DNA of 64,000 nucleotides from Deltaproteobacteria bacterium ADurb.Bin207 (GTDB lineage: Bacteria; Myxococcota_A; Polyangia; Polyangiales; Polyangiaceae): the NCBI GenBank assembly GCA_002070115.1, contig MWCO01000009.1, forward strand, positions 62,001 through 126,000, read 5' to 3'. Position 1 is the first letter of the stretch. Each line of letters opens with the position of its first letter. The position numbers were made by a program, and so were the translations under genes. Under the pieces are notes generated by a model that searched no databases, was not told the origin of the DNA, and saw only the letters and a program-made list of their open reading frames with translations. Positions 18,952 through 28,583 of this stretch are shown one piece after another.

Positions 18952-19956
18952 ATGATCGAAGTCAAACACTTGACCAAGAGTTATGGCAGCGTGCAAGCCG
19001 TCCACGATGTCTCTTTTACGGTCGGGGACAAGGAGGTGGTGGGATTTCTTGGCCCAAACGGAGCGGGAAAAACCACCACGTTGCGCATCATTGCCGGTTT
19101 TTTGGGAGCTACCCGCGGCAGGGTGACGGTGGATGGCATCGATACGGTTCGGGACCCGGTGCGCGCGCGTTATCGCATCGGGTACATGCCCGAAAATGTC
19201 CCCTTGTATCCTGAAATGCGCGTGGGGGAGTACTTGCAATTTCGCGCGGAACTCAAAGGAGTGCCTCGAGCGCGACGCAAGCAAGCGGTCGAACGCGCCA
19301 TGGATGACGTTCGCATCCATGATCACGCTCAGGTGCTCATCGGTAACCTTTCCAAAGGGTATCGGCAACGGGTTGGCTTGGCGGATGCCTTGGTAGCTCG
19401 TCCTTCCGTGTTGGTTCTCGATGAACCGACGGCAGGGCTCGATCCCAATCAGATTCGCGAAGTGCGCGAACTCATTCGAACGGTAGCCGAGCAGCATGCG
19501 GTTTTGCTTTCGACGCATATCATGTCGGAGGTGGAAGCGACTTGCGACCGCGCGTTGGTCATCGACCGTGGGCGTCTCGTGGCGCAAGGGACACTGGATG
19601 CACTTCGAACCCTTCGCCGTTCGGGGGCCACGCGATTCGTCGTTCGTGGGGATGGTGCCCGCGCAGTGGAAGTACTCAAAAATACAGGTGAAATTCACGA
19701 TGTGCGCGACGTGAGGCGTATCGCGGACGCTGTCGTTCTCGAAGCGCGATGGGCGGCAATGGCAGACCCAACTCGTGAAACCGAGCAAGCCGTGCATCGC
19801 CTTGTCGCGGCCGACTTGAAGTTGCAAGAAGTATCCCCCGTGAAAACCTCGCTCGAAGACGTATTTGCCTTGCTTACGGAGGAAGAACCTCGAGAGTCAG
19901 ACCCATCCGTCGAGGTCGAGGATTCCGCCGCATCCCGCGAAGAGGTGGAACCGTGA
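18952..19956 (+). CDS. ABC transporter ATP-binding protein (GldA-like)
   Basis: This cytoplasmic ATPase powers the permease encoded next to it. Walker A is GPNGAGKTTT (near residue 36), the signature is LSKGYRQRVGLADAL, and Walker B is VLVLDEPTAGLD. The H-loop is LLSTHIMSE. The C-terminal 100 residues extend past the nucleotide-binding domain and end in an acidic tail. With the following permease, GldG-like and DUF4340 genes it forms the ABC-2 module related to the Bacteroidetes gliding transporter GldAFG. The real substrate in Myxococcota is not established. Its stop overlaps the permease start (GTGA). Confidence 0.9.
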   Translation: MIEVKHLTKSYGSVQAVHDVSFTVGDKEVVGFLGPNGAGKTTTLRIIAGFLGATRGRVTVDGIDTVRDPVRARYRIGYMPENVPLYPEMRVGEYLQFRAELKGVPRARRKQAVERAMDDVRIHDHAQVLIGNLSKGYRQRVGLADALVARPSVLVLDEPTAGLDPNQIREVRELIRTVAEQHAVLLSTHIMSEVEATCDRALVIDRGRLVAQGTLDALRTLRRSGATRFVVRGDGARAVEVLKNTGEIHDVRDVRRIADAVVLEARWAAMADPTRETEQAVHRLVAADLKLQEVSPVKTSLEDVFALLTEEEPRESDPSVEVEDSAASREEVEP

Positions 19957-20699
19957 CCGGCTTTTGGCCCATCTTCAAACGCGACTTGTTCGCACTTTTC
20001 GTCACGCCCATGGCCTGGGCATTGATGGTCATCTTCCTGTTGCTCGAAGGACTCAACTTCTATTGGTTGACCGTCCACTTCGCCAACCAGGTCGACCTTG
20101 CCGTCGACCATGGCCCCCTACAATGGTTTTTCGGTGAAACCGTCCTGTTTTATCTTCCGTTGCTCATGCTTCCGCCCGCTCTCACCATGCGCTCTTTCGC
20201 CGAGGAGCGACGCGCCGGAACCATCGAATCCTTGCTCACAGCCCCGGTCTCTACACCAGGTATCGTCCTTGCCAAGTGGTGTGCCTCGTTCGTGACTTAC
20301 TTGGTAGCCTGGGCTCCTACTGTTCTTTATATCGTCATTCTGCGACGCGCCGGGGAAGTCGATTGGCGCGTCGTTGCCTCTTCGTACCTGGGGGTCATCC
20401 TCATTGGAGCTTCTTTTCTAGCCATCGGCGTGCTCATGAGCGCGATGAGCAAAAGCCAATTCGTGGCGGTCCTTCTGTCTCTCGCCGTCACCGTGGGGCT
20501 TTTCATCCTTGGCATTGGTGAGTTCGTTTTCGATCGCGGCCTCGCCCATGACATCTGCTCGCACGTTTCGATTTGGTCGCAAATGGCGGACTTTTCCAAA
20601 GGTCAGATCGATTCCCGTTACGTCGTATTTCACCTCTCGCTCATTGTCCTACCCCTGTTCATTTGTGTCCGGGTGGTGGATTCTTGGAGGTGGGGATGA
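19953..20699 (+). CDS. ABC-2 type permease (GldF-like)
   Basis: The 248-residue integral membrane protein has six hydrophobic segments. Near residue 65 it has the ABC-2 motif FLPLLMLPPALTMRSFAEERR, followed by GTIESLLTAPVS, which is characteristic of GldF/NosY-type permeases. It starts at GTG 19953, overlapping the ATPase stop by 4 bp, and ends by overlapping the next ATG. It forms the membrane channel with the ATPase at 18952. The substrate is unknown. Confidence 0.9.
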   Translation: MTGFWPIFKRDLFALFVTPMAWALMVIFLLLEGLNFYWLTVHFANQVDLAVDHGPLQWFFGETVLFYLPLLMLPPALTMRSFAEERRAGTIESLLTAPVSTPGIVLAKWCASFVTYLVAWAPTVLYIVILRRAGEVDWRVVASSYLGVILIGASFLAIGVLMSAMSKSQFVAVLLSLAVTVGLFILGIGEFVFDRGLAHDICSHVSIWSQMADFSKGQIDSRYVVFHLSLIVLPLFICVRVVDSWRWG

Positions 20700-22321
20700 G
20701 CGACACTTCGCGCAATCACCGTTCTGACGACGGCGTGGTGACTCGATCGACGAAAGCCGTATCGGCTTTGGGTGTGCTTGCGGCCATGGCGATCGCTCTG
20801 TTGGTCAACATCGTTTCCGCAAGGCATTATGCGCGATGGGACTTCACCACCGCGAAGCTGTACACGCTTAGTCACGCAACCCTTTCGACGGTTCGTGGTC
20901 TCGAGCAAAACGTCGATGTTCAGGTTCTGCTGTCCGCTTCCGACCCGCTGTATGGGTCGGTGAAGAACTTGTTGGAGGTCATTCGCTCGAACACGACACG
21001 CCTGTCGGTCACCTTCGTGGATCCTGATCGCTATCCTGCTGAATTTGTTGCGATTCAGCAAAAGTACGACATCGTGGCCGGACGTTCGGAGGATGGTCGT
21101 GTCGTTACCGATGCGGCCATCATCGTAGCCTCTCGGGATCGTCATTGGTTCATTACGGCCGAGGATCTGGTGGATTTTTCCGAAGTGGATGACGGGCGGA
21201 CCAAGTCGAAACTCGAGCAATCCATCACGGGGGGAATCCGTGCCGTGTTGGGTGGCAAGCGAAGTCGCATTTGCTTCACCTCGGGCCATGGGGAGTATTC
21301 ACTCGATGACAGCAGTGGTCAGGGTCTTGGGGAGTTTCGAGACCGGCTTCAGAAAAATAATTATGATGCAGAAACCATTGATACCACGCGAAGCGATCCG
21401 GCCAAGGCGTTGGAAGCGTGTGATGCCGTGGTGGTAGCAGGACCGAGCACGGCATTTTCGCAAACGGAGAGCGATGCCCTGATGGCGCGAATGCGGGCCG
21501 GAATGAGCGGGTTTTTCCTCCTCAATCCCATTTTCGACACGGAAAGAAAAACGCAGTTGCCGACAGGGTTGGAGTCGGTAACGCGGCTATTTGGTATCGG
21601 GCTCGCCAACGATTTCGTATTCGAGTTGGATGATGATTCTCGCGTGCCTCGGGGCACGGGAGAAATCTTTTTCCCATCGCTCGAAGCCCATGCCACGACA
21701 GAAGGACTCGTTGGATTGTCCATGGCCGTGACGGGTTTGCGGGTGGTAGCCATCCGATCGCGTTCTTTGGATGTGGTTGGCGATGGGGTGCGGCCGGTGA
21801 CGATCCTGAAAACGAGCGAACGCGCGTTTGGCATGAAAAACTTTCACGCGTGGGCCGAAAAAGGCGGGGAACCCACGCCGACCGTGGATGATCGACGGGG
21901 GCCGTTGGCGATCGGTCTTGCCGCGGAACTAGCCAACGCTCCGGATTCTTCTCAGACCCATGGCGCGCGTTTGGTGGTGCTGGGAACGGCCAATCTCGTG
22001 CTCGGTCAGAATTGGCGTGATATGGCGCTGCGAGGAAACGCTTTGCTTGCGGGAAATATCATGTCCTGGGTAGCTGCGCGCCCGCCGATCGTCGACATTC
22101 CCGCAAAAATCACTCCGGCGGCAACCCTGCGGATCACGGAAGCCTCTCTGCAGGAAATCGTTCGCTATGTGCTGCTTTTCATGCCCGGCGCGGCCTTGTT
22201 GATCGGCGTTGCCGTGTACTTGCGACGACGTTCTCGCGATGATCGATCGGACCATGGTGAAAAGAAGAAAGGCTCTTTGTCTCACGACGATTCTTCCAGC
22301 GAGAACGAGGAAAATCGATGA
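20696..22321 (+). CDS. GldG-like ABC auxiliary protein
   Basis: The 541-residue protein has an N-terminal transmembrane helix (VSALGVLAAMAIALLVNIVSA), a large extracytoplasmic domain and a C-terminal helix (YVLLFMPGAALLIGVAVYL) followed by a charged tail. Conserved GldG-type segments include RWDFTTAKLYTLSHATLSTV, CFTSGHGEYSL and DAVVVAGPSTAFSQTESDAL. The start is the ATG at 20696, with GGAGG 7 nt upstream and a 4-bp overlap with the permease stop. GldG proteins accompany ABC-2 transporters and probably bind substrate outside the membrane. Confidence 0.88.
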   Translation: MSDTSRNHRSDDGVVTRSTKAVSALGVLAAMAIALLVNIVSARHYARWDFTTAKLYTLSHATLSTVRGLEQNVDVQVLLSASDPLYGSVKNLLEVIRSNTTRLSVTFVDPDRYPAEFVAIQQKYDIVAGRSEDGRVVTDAAIIVASRDRHWFITAEDLVDFSEVDDGRTKSKLEQSITGGIRAVLGGKRSRICFTSGHGEYSLDDSSGQGLGEFRDRLQKNNYDAETIDTTRSDPAKALEACDAVVVAGPSTAFSQTESDALMARMRAGMSGFFLLNPIFDTERKTQLPTGLESVTRLFGIGLANDFVFELDDDSRVPRGTGEIFFPSLEAHATTEGLVGLSMAVTGLRVVAIRSRSLDVVGDGVRPVTILKTSERAFGMKNFHAWAEKGGEPTPTVDDRRGPLAIGLAAELANAPDSSQTHGARLVVLGTANLVLGQNWRDMALRGNALLAGNIMSWVAARPPIVDIPAKITPAATLRITEASLQEIVRYVLLFMPGAALLIGVAVYLRRRSRDDRSDHGEKKKGSLSHDDSSSENEENR

Positions 22322-24588
22322 GAGAACCTGCGCCTTCGTTTTTCGCCAAGATGCGTTCCCATGCCACCTCTCTTCTTCTGGTGGTCATCGCCACGGCGCT
22401 CGGCCTGTATGTATGGATCGATCGAGACCAGCCCTCCACCACGCAAATCGAAGCGAGAAAGGGCAATCTTTTACCCATCTTTCGCCAAGACGATCTGCGG
22501 GAGATCGTGATCGAACAAGGGCCTCACAAAATCACCCTCGCGCGTCGTGAGACGGCCGATGCGGGCGAGGCGACCTACGATCTCATCGAGCAGGATGGCA
22601 AGCCGCAAGACGCGGTGACTGCGGATCAATTCGCGGTAGACAAGCTGGTTCATGCCCTGCAAGACGCATCACCGCTTCGACACGTGGAGGGACAGGACTT
22701 GAAGTCCTTGGGACTCGATCCGCCCCTTCACATGTTGACCGTGAACCTGGGAAGCGTCGTCTACCGGATCGGGATAGGGGATGAAGCCAAGTCACCGAAA
22801 AATGCGCGGTTCGTTAGTCTTGAAGGGCAGGGCGCTTATGTATTATCCCCCGCGTCGGCCCAGGACTTCATGCGTCCGATCGACAGCTATCGAACGCGGC
22901 GCATCGTGCCGGTTGGGGTGACGGAATTGGCAGCGATCGAAGTAGCCGGCAGCCAAGGCACCCTGCGTCTGGCCCGTGGGTCTTGGGGTGGTTTTCGGGT
23001 GGAAAGCGAGCCTGCCAAACCTCGCGCTTCATCCCTCCGTCTCGACAGAATCTATCGTGCTTTCGCGGACTTGAACGCCGAGCATTTCGTCGATCCCAAG
23101 CTCGCCTCTCGGATCGTCGACGGGGCGGAGCGAAAAATTCGCCTGTCGTTGACTCCGAAATCGGGTCCTCGCGTCGAATTGGTGCTGGCTGGTGCGTGCC
23201 CCATCCACAACGATACGTCCGTCGACGCTTCCACCGACAATCCTCCATCCGCCGCAAAACTCGTAGTGGCAATCCGCACTGCCCCTACACCCGTTCATGC
23301 CTGTGTGCCATCGTCCGTGTTCGACGATCTGGACTTGGCACCTGCATCGGTCGTCGATCGACGCGTGTTTCGCGGTACGGCCGATGAGGTAGAAGAGCTA
23401 CGAATCGTGCAGGGAGATCGCGAACTGGAGCTTGCGCGCGCGGGAACCGGCTGGCATGAACGCAAGCCGCAAGATAGCGAGCTTGCCGATGAGGATGTCG
23501 CTGGATACCTGGCGGCCCTGCTCACCGTGGAGGGAACTATCGCCATCGAAGCCGACGAGAAAAAACTTGGCTTGTCCCCTCCCCACGCAACCATCCGCTT
23601 GCAGCATCCGTCGCTGGATTCACTCGATATTCCGCCTCAACAGGTCGAGATCGGCGGACGAGTCACGACGCAAGAAGGTGCATCGATCGCGGTTCGTCGA
23701 CGCGAAGACGGTGCGATCCTGTTGGTTCCCGCTTCCACCGCGCCGCTGTTTGAGCCGTCCACGGCACACATGCGATCCACGGCATTGTTACAGGTGGGAG
23801 CACAGCAGATGCAGCGGGTCGAAGTGCGGTTCGGCCAAGGACAACGTCAGATTCTGCGTCGACGGGGACCTGGATTCGAGATGCTCGAACCCAAAGGCTA
23901 TGCGGTGGACGCCGCCCTTGCCGCGGATTTGTTCGATACGGTGAGCCACCTGCGAGCGGAACGTTGGGTGGCCGAGCGCGATGATGGCTCGTTTGGGCTT
24001 GGGACCCCTTCGCTCATCGCACGAATGACCTTCGACGAGCAAGGGAAGGAACAAACACGTTCGTTGCGGCTGGGCACGGAGACACAACAGGGGCGCTATG
24101 GGCGTTGGGATCCCGACACGGGAGTATTCGTGCTTTCCCGAGCCACGGAAAAAGCGTTGCAAACGTATGCCATCGACCGATTGGTGTTCATGGTCGATCC
24201 TTCTGAAGTGCATTTGCTGCGCCTCGAGGCAGGAACGAAAGACGTTTGGATAGGCGTGACGGGCGATTCTTGGCGATCTCAACGAGGAAGCATGCATCCG
24301 ATGGACGAGGCGACGATCGCGAAAATTCGTCAATTATTATCAGAGCTTAGAGCTGAAGGGGTCGTGACTCTCGGCGCGGCGAAACCGGAACAAGGGTTTG
24401 CGAAACCCCAATTGCGTGTCGAGGTGCAGTCCGTCCTCCGAAAAGAAAAGATAGCGTTTTCCATAGGATACGGCGACGTCTGGCGTTCGATGAACGTGGT
24501 ATACGTGCGTCGTGATGGGGTGGAGGCCACGTATGCGATCGCGCAATCGAAAGTCCTGCCGCTCATCGAGGCCATGGGAGGGCCTTGA
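22318..24588 (+). CDS. DUF4340 domain-containing protein
   Basis: The 756-residue protein has one N-terminal transmembrane helix (SLLLVVIATALGLYVWI). The rest is extracytoplasmic and contains two to three repeats of the DUF4340 type: YDLIEQDGKPQDAVTADQFAVDKLVHALQD, the segment with LGLSPPHATIRL, and AVDAALAADLFDTVSHLRAERWV. DUF4340 genes regularly follow gldG-like genes and encode the fourth part of the transporter. It overlaps the GldG-like gene by 4 bp (ATGA). The function of the domain is unknown. Confidence 0.87.
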   Translation: MREPAPSFFAKMRSHATSLLLVVIATALGLYVWIDRDQPSTTQIEARKGNLLPIFRQDDLREIVIEQGPHKITLARRETADAGEATYDLIEQDGKPQDAVTADQFAVDKLVHALQDASPLRHVEGQDLKSLGLDPPLHMLTVNLGSVVYRIGIGDEAKSPKNARFVSLEGQGAYVLSPASAQDFMRPIDSYRTRRIVPVGVTELAAIEVAGSQGTLRLARGSWGGFRVESEPAKPRASSLRLDRIYRAFADLNAEHFVDPKLASRIVDGAERKIRLSLTPKSGPRVELVLAGACPIHNDTSVDASTDNPPSAAKLVVAIRTAPTPVHACVPSSVFDDLDLAPASVVDRRVFRGTADEVEELRIVQGDRELELARAGTGWHERKPQDSELADEDVAGYLAALLTVEGTIAIEADEKKLGLSPPHATIRLQHPSLDSLDIPPQQVEIGGRVTTQEGASIAVRRREDGAILLVPASTAPLFEPSTAHMRSTALLQVGAQQMQRVEVRFGQGQRQILRRRGPGFEMLEPKGYAVDAALAADLFDTVSHLRAERWVAERDDGSFGLGTPSLIARMTFDEQGKEQTRSLRLGTETQQGRYGRWDPDTGVFVLSRATEKALQTYAIDRLVFMVDPSEVHLLRLEAGTKDVWIGVTGDSWRSQRGSMHPMDEATIAKIRQLLSELRAEGVVTLGAAKPEQGFAKPQLRVEVQSVLRKEKIAFSIGYGDVWRSMNVVYVRRDGVEATYAIAQSKVLPLIEAMGGP

Positions 24589-24613
24589 GGGTCGCGCCGG
24601 AGTGGTTCGAAAA

Positions 24614-26869
24614 ATGCTTATCCAAGGGAGCATGCGAACTTCTCATGACTTTCCCCGACAATTTTCGCTCCTTGGGCGCAGCCTTAGGATCCGCAACATC
24701 CGCCCTGGGAAACGGCTCATCACACCGAAGACTTCCCTTGCCATCCTCGTGGCGTTGTCGATCGTGGCGAGCGCATCGACTGCCGCGGCCATTACACGTT
24801 GCGAAGTATTACGCCGGGCACAGGCCTGGGTCGATGACCCCAACGCATGGTATTCATGGGATCCCGTCTACACGGACCCTACCACTGGGGTTTGCTGCTA
24901 CCGGCCGGATTGTTCCGGGTTGGTATCGGCGGCCTGGGGCTTGCCGCCTCCAGGACATACCACCTACAGTTTCGCGCCAGGGCCGTGGAACGATGGCGTT
25001 TCTTTCGTCATTAGCCCGGCCGAGCTAAAACCCGGCGACGCTCTCAACTATCCCGGCAATCCCAACGCCGGCACCGGACACATCATGCTCTACGTGTCGG
25101 GCAACTTCAGCAGTGGATATGTCGAGGTGATGGAAGAGTATGATTACGGGCATACCGCCGAGCGTCGCTGGAGAAATATCGACACCTCGGCCTATTACCC
25201 AATCCGTTATGTCGGGATTGTCGATGGTGAACCGGAAGTATGTAACGGGATCGACGATGATTGTGACGGGTTGATCGACGAGGGGGTGTGCGGGCAGGAC
25301 TACCTATTGCGGGGGCAGGCCTGGATTGCCCCGGCGCGCACGACGGATATCGATGGCGATGGTCGTGCGGATGTGTGTGGGCGCGGAATGTCCGGTGTTT
25401 GGTGCCACCTATCGAAAGGGGCTTCGTGGAGTGAGAAAGGACCTGTCTTGTCCATGTCCGACGCGGATGGTTGGAACGACCCGATGAATTGGGGCACGAT
25501 GCGCTATGGGGACATCGATGGGGATGGCCGTGCGGACCTTTGCGTTCGAGCAGATATCGGTGTGCAGTGTTGGAAATCGGATGGGGTGGGCTTGCGTATC
25601 GAGGTGTCAGGGCCTCCGTGGTCGGACGACAATGGTTGGGGGCACGCGCCATTTTTGACCACGATGCGTCTCATGGACTTCGATGGGGATGGCAAAGACG
25701 ATCTGTGTGCGAGAGCGTCCAAGGGCATCGAGTGTTATTCATCGACGGGAAACGGTTTTGGTCCGAAGGTGGAGGGACCGGCGTGGTCCGATGCGGCGGG
25801 GTTGAATGAACCGAAGTATTACGGGACGTTACGTGAGGGGGACGTGGATGGGGACGGACGCGTGGATGTATGCATGCGCACGCAACAGGGCATGGAGTGT
25901 TGGCTTTCGGATGGCAAGGGATTTCCCACGCGCGTGCAAGGACCCTCCTGGGCGGATGAGGATGGGTGGGGAGAACTTCGATATTGGAGCACGATTCGGC
26001 TTGCGGATATCAATGGGGATGGAAAAGCGGATTTATGCGCGCGCGATTCCCAAGCGCTTCGTTGTTACTTTTCCCAGGGCAATGGGTTTGCGAGCGGCGT
26101 GGAGGTAGCGCCGTTGTCGGATGCGATGGGGTGGGACGACGAAACCAATTTTCTAACCATTCGAACTGGGGATTTCGATGGAGATGGCAGGCAAGACCTA
26201 TGCGCTCGATCGAATTCCGTGATCGAATGTTATCGATGGGACGGTGCGACGTTCGTGCGTGTGGATGGACCTGCTTGGTCGGATGGGGATGGGTGGAATC
26301 AATCGCAATACTTCGACACGATTCAGATGGGCGATATGGACGGCGATGGTCGCGCGGATATTTGTGGCCGTCATGTAGACGGTTGGCGATGTCATCTGTC
26401 CGAGGGAACGGGGTTTGGGCCGGCGATTGTGGTCGATGAATTTACCGACCAGGGAGGTTGGGGTCAGCCAAAGTACTATTCGACCCTATTTTTTGGCGGC
26501 CCGGGTTGCCATCCTTCGGAGGAGATCTGCAACGGCAAAGACGATGATTGTGATGGTTTGGTGGATGAGGAGGGTGTGTGTGAGCAAGGGGGAGGGGTCG
26601 ATAGTGGGTTGGGCGGAGGGGGAAGTGGCGGTTTGATGGGAAGTGGCGGTTCGGGTGGGTCGAAAGCTCCCGATGGTGGCCATGGTGGGGTGGGCTCGCA
26701 GGCGATCAAGGGAGAGGAATCCACGGGAGGTTCCTTGTATCAGCCTCCCGCTTCGGGGTGTGCGTGCCGGACGGGCGCATGGGCGGCCCGGGGTCGATTC
26801 GTTGTGGGCCTGATGATGGGGATGGTAGGTGTCCTGCTAGCAAGAAGGAGAAAGCACGAAACCCCCTGA
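24614..26869 (+). CDS. Secreted NlpC/P60-like, FG-GAP-repeat protein with MYXO-CTERM anchor
   Basis: The protein is about 751 residues. A signal peptide (SLAILVALSIVASASTAAA) is followed by a NlpC/P60-type domain with nucleophile motif YRPDCSGLVSAAWG (Cys100) and GTGHIMLYV (His156), consistent with a cell-wall hydrolase. Next is a MopE-type motif, EVCNGIDDDCDGLIDEG. About seven FG-GAP/VCBS repeats follow, each with DxDGDGRxDxC calcium-binding loops. A second MopE-type motif (EICNGKDDDCDGLVDE) precedes a Gly/Ser linker. The end is a MYXO-CTERM tail: GCAC, a hydrophobic helix, then RRRK. The protein is therefore probably cell-surface anchored or processed. The start is uncertain between ATG 24614 and 24632. 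Confidence 0.86.
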   Translation: MLIQGSMRTSHDFPRQFSLLGRSLRIRNIRPGKRLITPKTSLAILVALSIVASASTAAAITRCEVLRRAQAWVDDPNAWYSWDPVYTDPTTGVCCYRPDCSGLVSAAWGLPPPGHTTYSFAPGPWNDGVSFVISPAELKPGDALNYPGNPNAGTGHIMLYVSGNFSSGYVEVMEEYDYGHTAERRWRNIDTSAYYPIRYVGIVDGEPEVCNGIDDDCDGLIDEGVCGQDYLLRGQAWIAPARTTDIDGDGRADVCGRGMSGVWCHLSKGASWSEKGPVLSMSDADGWNDPMNWGTMRYGDIDGDGRADLCVRADIGVQCWKSDGVGLRIEVSGPPWSDDNGWGHAPFLTTMRLMDFDGDGKDDLCARASKGIECYSSTGNGFGPKVEGPAWSDAAGLNEPKYYGTLREGDVDGDGRVDVCMRTQQGMECWLSDGKGFPTRVQGPSWADEDGWGELRYWSTIRLADINGDGKADLCARDSQALRCYFSQGNGFASGVEVAPLSDAMGWDDETNFLTIRTGDFDGDGRQDLCARSNSVIECYRWDGATFVRVDGPAWSDGDGWNQSQYFDTIQMGDMDGDGRADICGRHVDGWRCHLSEGTGFGPAIVVDEFTDQGGWGQPKYYSTLFFGGPGCHPSEEICNGKDDDCDGLVDEEGVCEQGGGVDSGLGGGGSGGLMGSGGSGGSKAPDGGHGGVGSQAIKGEESTGGSLYQPPASGCACRTGAWAARGRFVVGLMMGMVGVLLARRRKHETP

Positions 26870-27152
26870 CGCGGGTGGGCTGTCCGGTCGTGCCGCGAAC
26901 GTGGTCCGCCTGGTTTTGAGCGGGTCTTTGGTGCTTGCGGCCGGTCGTGGGGTCGATGTTCGGCGCATTTCCGTGGTTCGACGAATTGAAATAGTGTGTA
27001 ATTTCGATAGGTTGGTGCTTATCCCCCAAGACGGATCCTTCGCAGCGGCAACGAACACTAGCGGCTGATCATCGGCGCCATGAGGTGTTGGATCGGTTGC
27101 GAAAGATGGGCAGCAGCTTGTCGGCATAGGCAACGTTTGGTGCTAACCTCGG

Positions 27153-27944
27153 ATGGACCAGATTCAATTCGCCATTGCGGGGACGACAACGTTGAACACG
27201 AATCCTCTTCATACCTGCCATGTGGATGGTCGAACTTGTGAGATTGCGGACGCCATAGCTTCGCCTTCGCTGCTTCGGGGGTCGCGGTCGGCGGCACGAC
27301 TGCATTCGGCGTTTGAATTCGTGACGGATGTATTGCCCTGTGCGTTTTGCCGAGAGGCGGAAGCCTCGGTGGATCGTCTTCGTGGCGTTCGATTTGGGAA
27401 GCACGAGCGCAATATCCTTCAATATTCGCCAGGTCCGACTTCTCCTTCGGGCGCCATCCTTGACCCGGACTTATCGACCCATTCGGATCGAGAAACGTAT
27501 TTGCGTGCGGTTCGCAAGTTATCCCGGCTAGGGCTGCTCGAAGTGGGTCATCGTTTGGTGCGTGTGCAAACGGGCAGCCGGCGCAAGGATGGGACGGCCG
27601 TGACTCGGGCGTATATGCATCGGACGCTTCAGCAGACGGCGTTGGGCGCGCTGGTGGTGGAGGCCTATCGGTCCGAGATGGAAGCGGGAAAAGCCATTCG
27701 TTGGGAGAAACAACTCGATGGGTTGCGTCAACGCGCTCGCTCGTCGTTGAACGAGTTGTTGGTCGAATTTGGGGTATCGTTGGAAACTCGTGTTGAAACG
27801 CTTGCCCTGGAGTCGCAAGCGGGCGGTGTGGATGCCAAGCGAGCGCGGGAAACTCGCTATCTCGTGCAGCCGCTGCTCGATGCGTTGAAGTCCACGGTTC
27901 GTTGGAATGACGATGAGGTCAAGAACCAAAGATCGCGAGGCTGA
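27153..27944 (+). CDS. Uncharacterised protein, possible winged-helix fold
   Basis: I do not recognise this 263-residue protein. It has no signal peptide or membrane segment. A CAFC pair occurs at about residue 63. The segment from about 108 to 150 (RETYLRAVRKLSRLGLLEVGHRLVRVQ, then RRKDGTAVTRAYMHRT) has the helix, helix, beta-wing look of a winged helix. A long helical C-terminal region follows (ALVVEAYRSEMEAGKAIRW to the end). A DNA-binding role is only a guess. Its 3' end overlaps the convergent DUF4190 gene by 26 bp. No ribosome-binding site is obvious before the ATG. Confidence 0.6.
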   Translation: MDQIQFAIAGTTTLNTNPLHTCHVDGRTCEIADAIASPSLLRGSRSAARLHSAFEFVTDVLPCAFCREAEASVDRLRGVRFGKHERNILQYSPGPTSPSGAILDPDLSTHSDRETYLRAVRKLSRLGLLEVGHRLVRVQTGSRRKDGTAVTRAYMHRTLQQTALGALVVEAYRSEMEAGKAIRWEKQLDGLRQRARSSLNELLVEFGVSLETRVETLALESQAGGVDAKRARETRYLVQPLLDALKSTVRWNDDEVKNQRSRG

Positions 27945-28395
27945 ATGCGCCCACGAACATCAACAGGTACAAGATTCCAACCAAGAGATAACCGATAACG
28001 TTGAGTCCGCCAACGATCATGCCGGCGAGGGCGAGGGAATCGCCATCCCACTTGGTTTTATCTTTAGCGATATCTTTTCGTGCCATGAAGCCGCAGATGA
28101 GCGCGACAATCCCGCCGATGAAAGGGCACATGAACCAGCTTACGATGCCGGCGACCAGCGAAACGATCGCCATGGTATGGGTTTGACGAGGTAGCGGGGG
28201 TGGAGCAGGGAATTGACCGGGTCCGAATCCGCCTGCGGGTGGGCCGCCGTAGGGACTGGGAGAGGCTCCAAAACCTGCAGGGGGAGGATTGCCAAAACCT
28301 GCCGGAGGAGGACCAAAACCACCTGGTTGTTGTTGCATCGGAAGATGGTCGTTCGTTGGGGTGAGGGTGTCAACCCACTTATCCGCGGGGCTCAT
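27919..28395 (-). CDS. DUF4190 membrane protein with Gly/Pro/Phe-rich N-terminus
   Basis: The C-terminal 90 residues match DUF4190: two transmembrane helices around the conserved FIGGIVALICGFMARKDI, then LALAGMIVGGLNVIGYLL. The N-terminal part is built of imperfect GFGxPPPAGFG repeats, probably disordered. The start is uncertain: ATG 28395 has GAGGGA about 12 nt upstream, while ATG 28338 begins directly with the repeat region (MQQQPGG), as many homologues do. The function of the family is unknown. It is convergent with the gene at 27153. Confidence 0.75.
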   Translation of the reverse strand: MSPADKWVDTLTPTNDHLPMQQQPGGFGPPPAGFGNPPPAGFGASPSPYGGPPAGGFGPGQFPAPPPLPRQTHTMAIVSLVAGIVSWFMCPFIGGIVALICGFMARKDIAKDKTKWDGDSLALAGMIVGGLNVIGYLLVGILYLLMFVGAFSLAIFGS

Positions 28396-28583
28396 GGCCG
28401 GCTTGCTTCCCTCGCGTGTGCCGGTGCTTCTATGAAGCTTCCACGGCTTTTCGCGCCTGACCTTTGCCCTCCTCCCACGAGTTTTCAGATAGGCAGATGG
28501 AGTCTCCAGCCCATATTCTCTTGAAAGATACTCTTTATATTGGTAGAGAAGTCTATCACTTTTAGCTAGACCCCAAGTACGAC

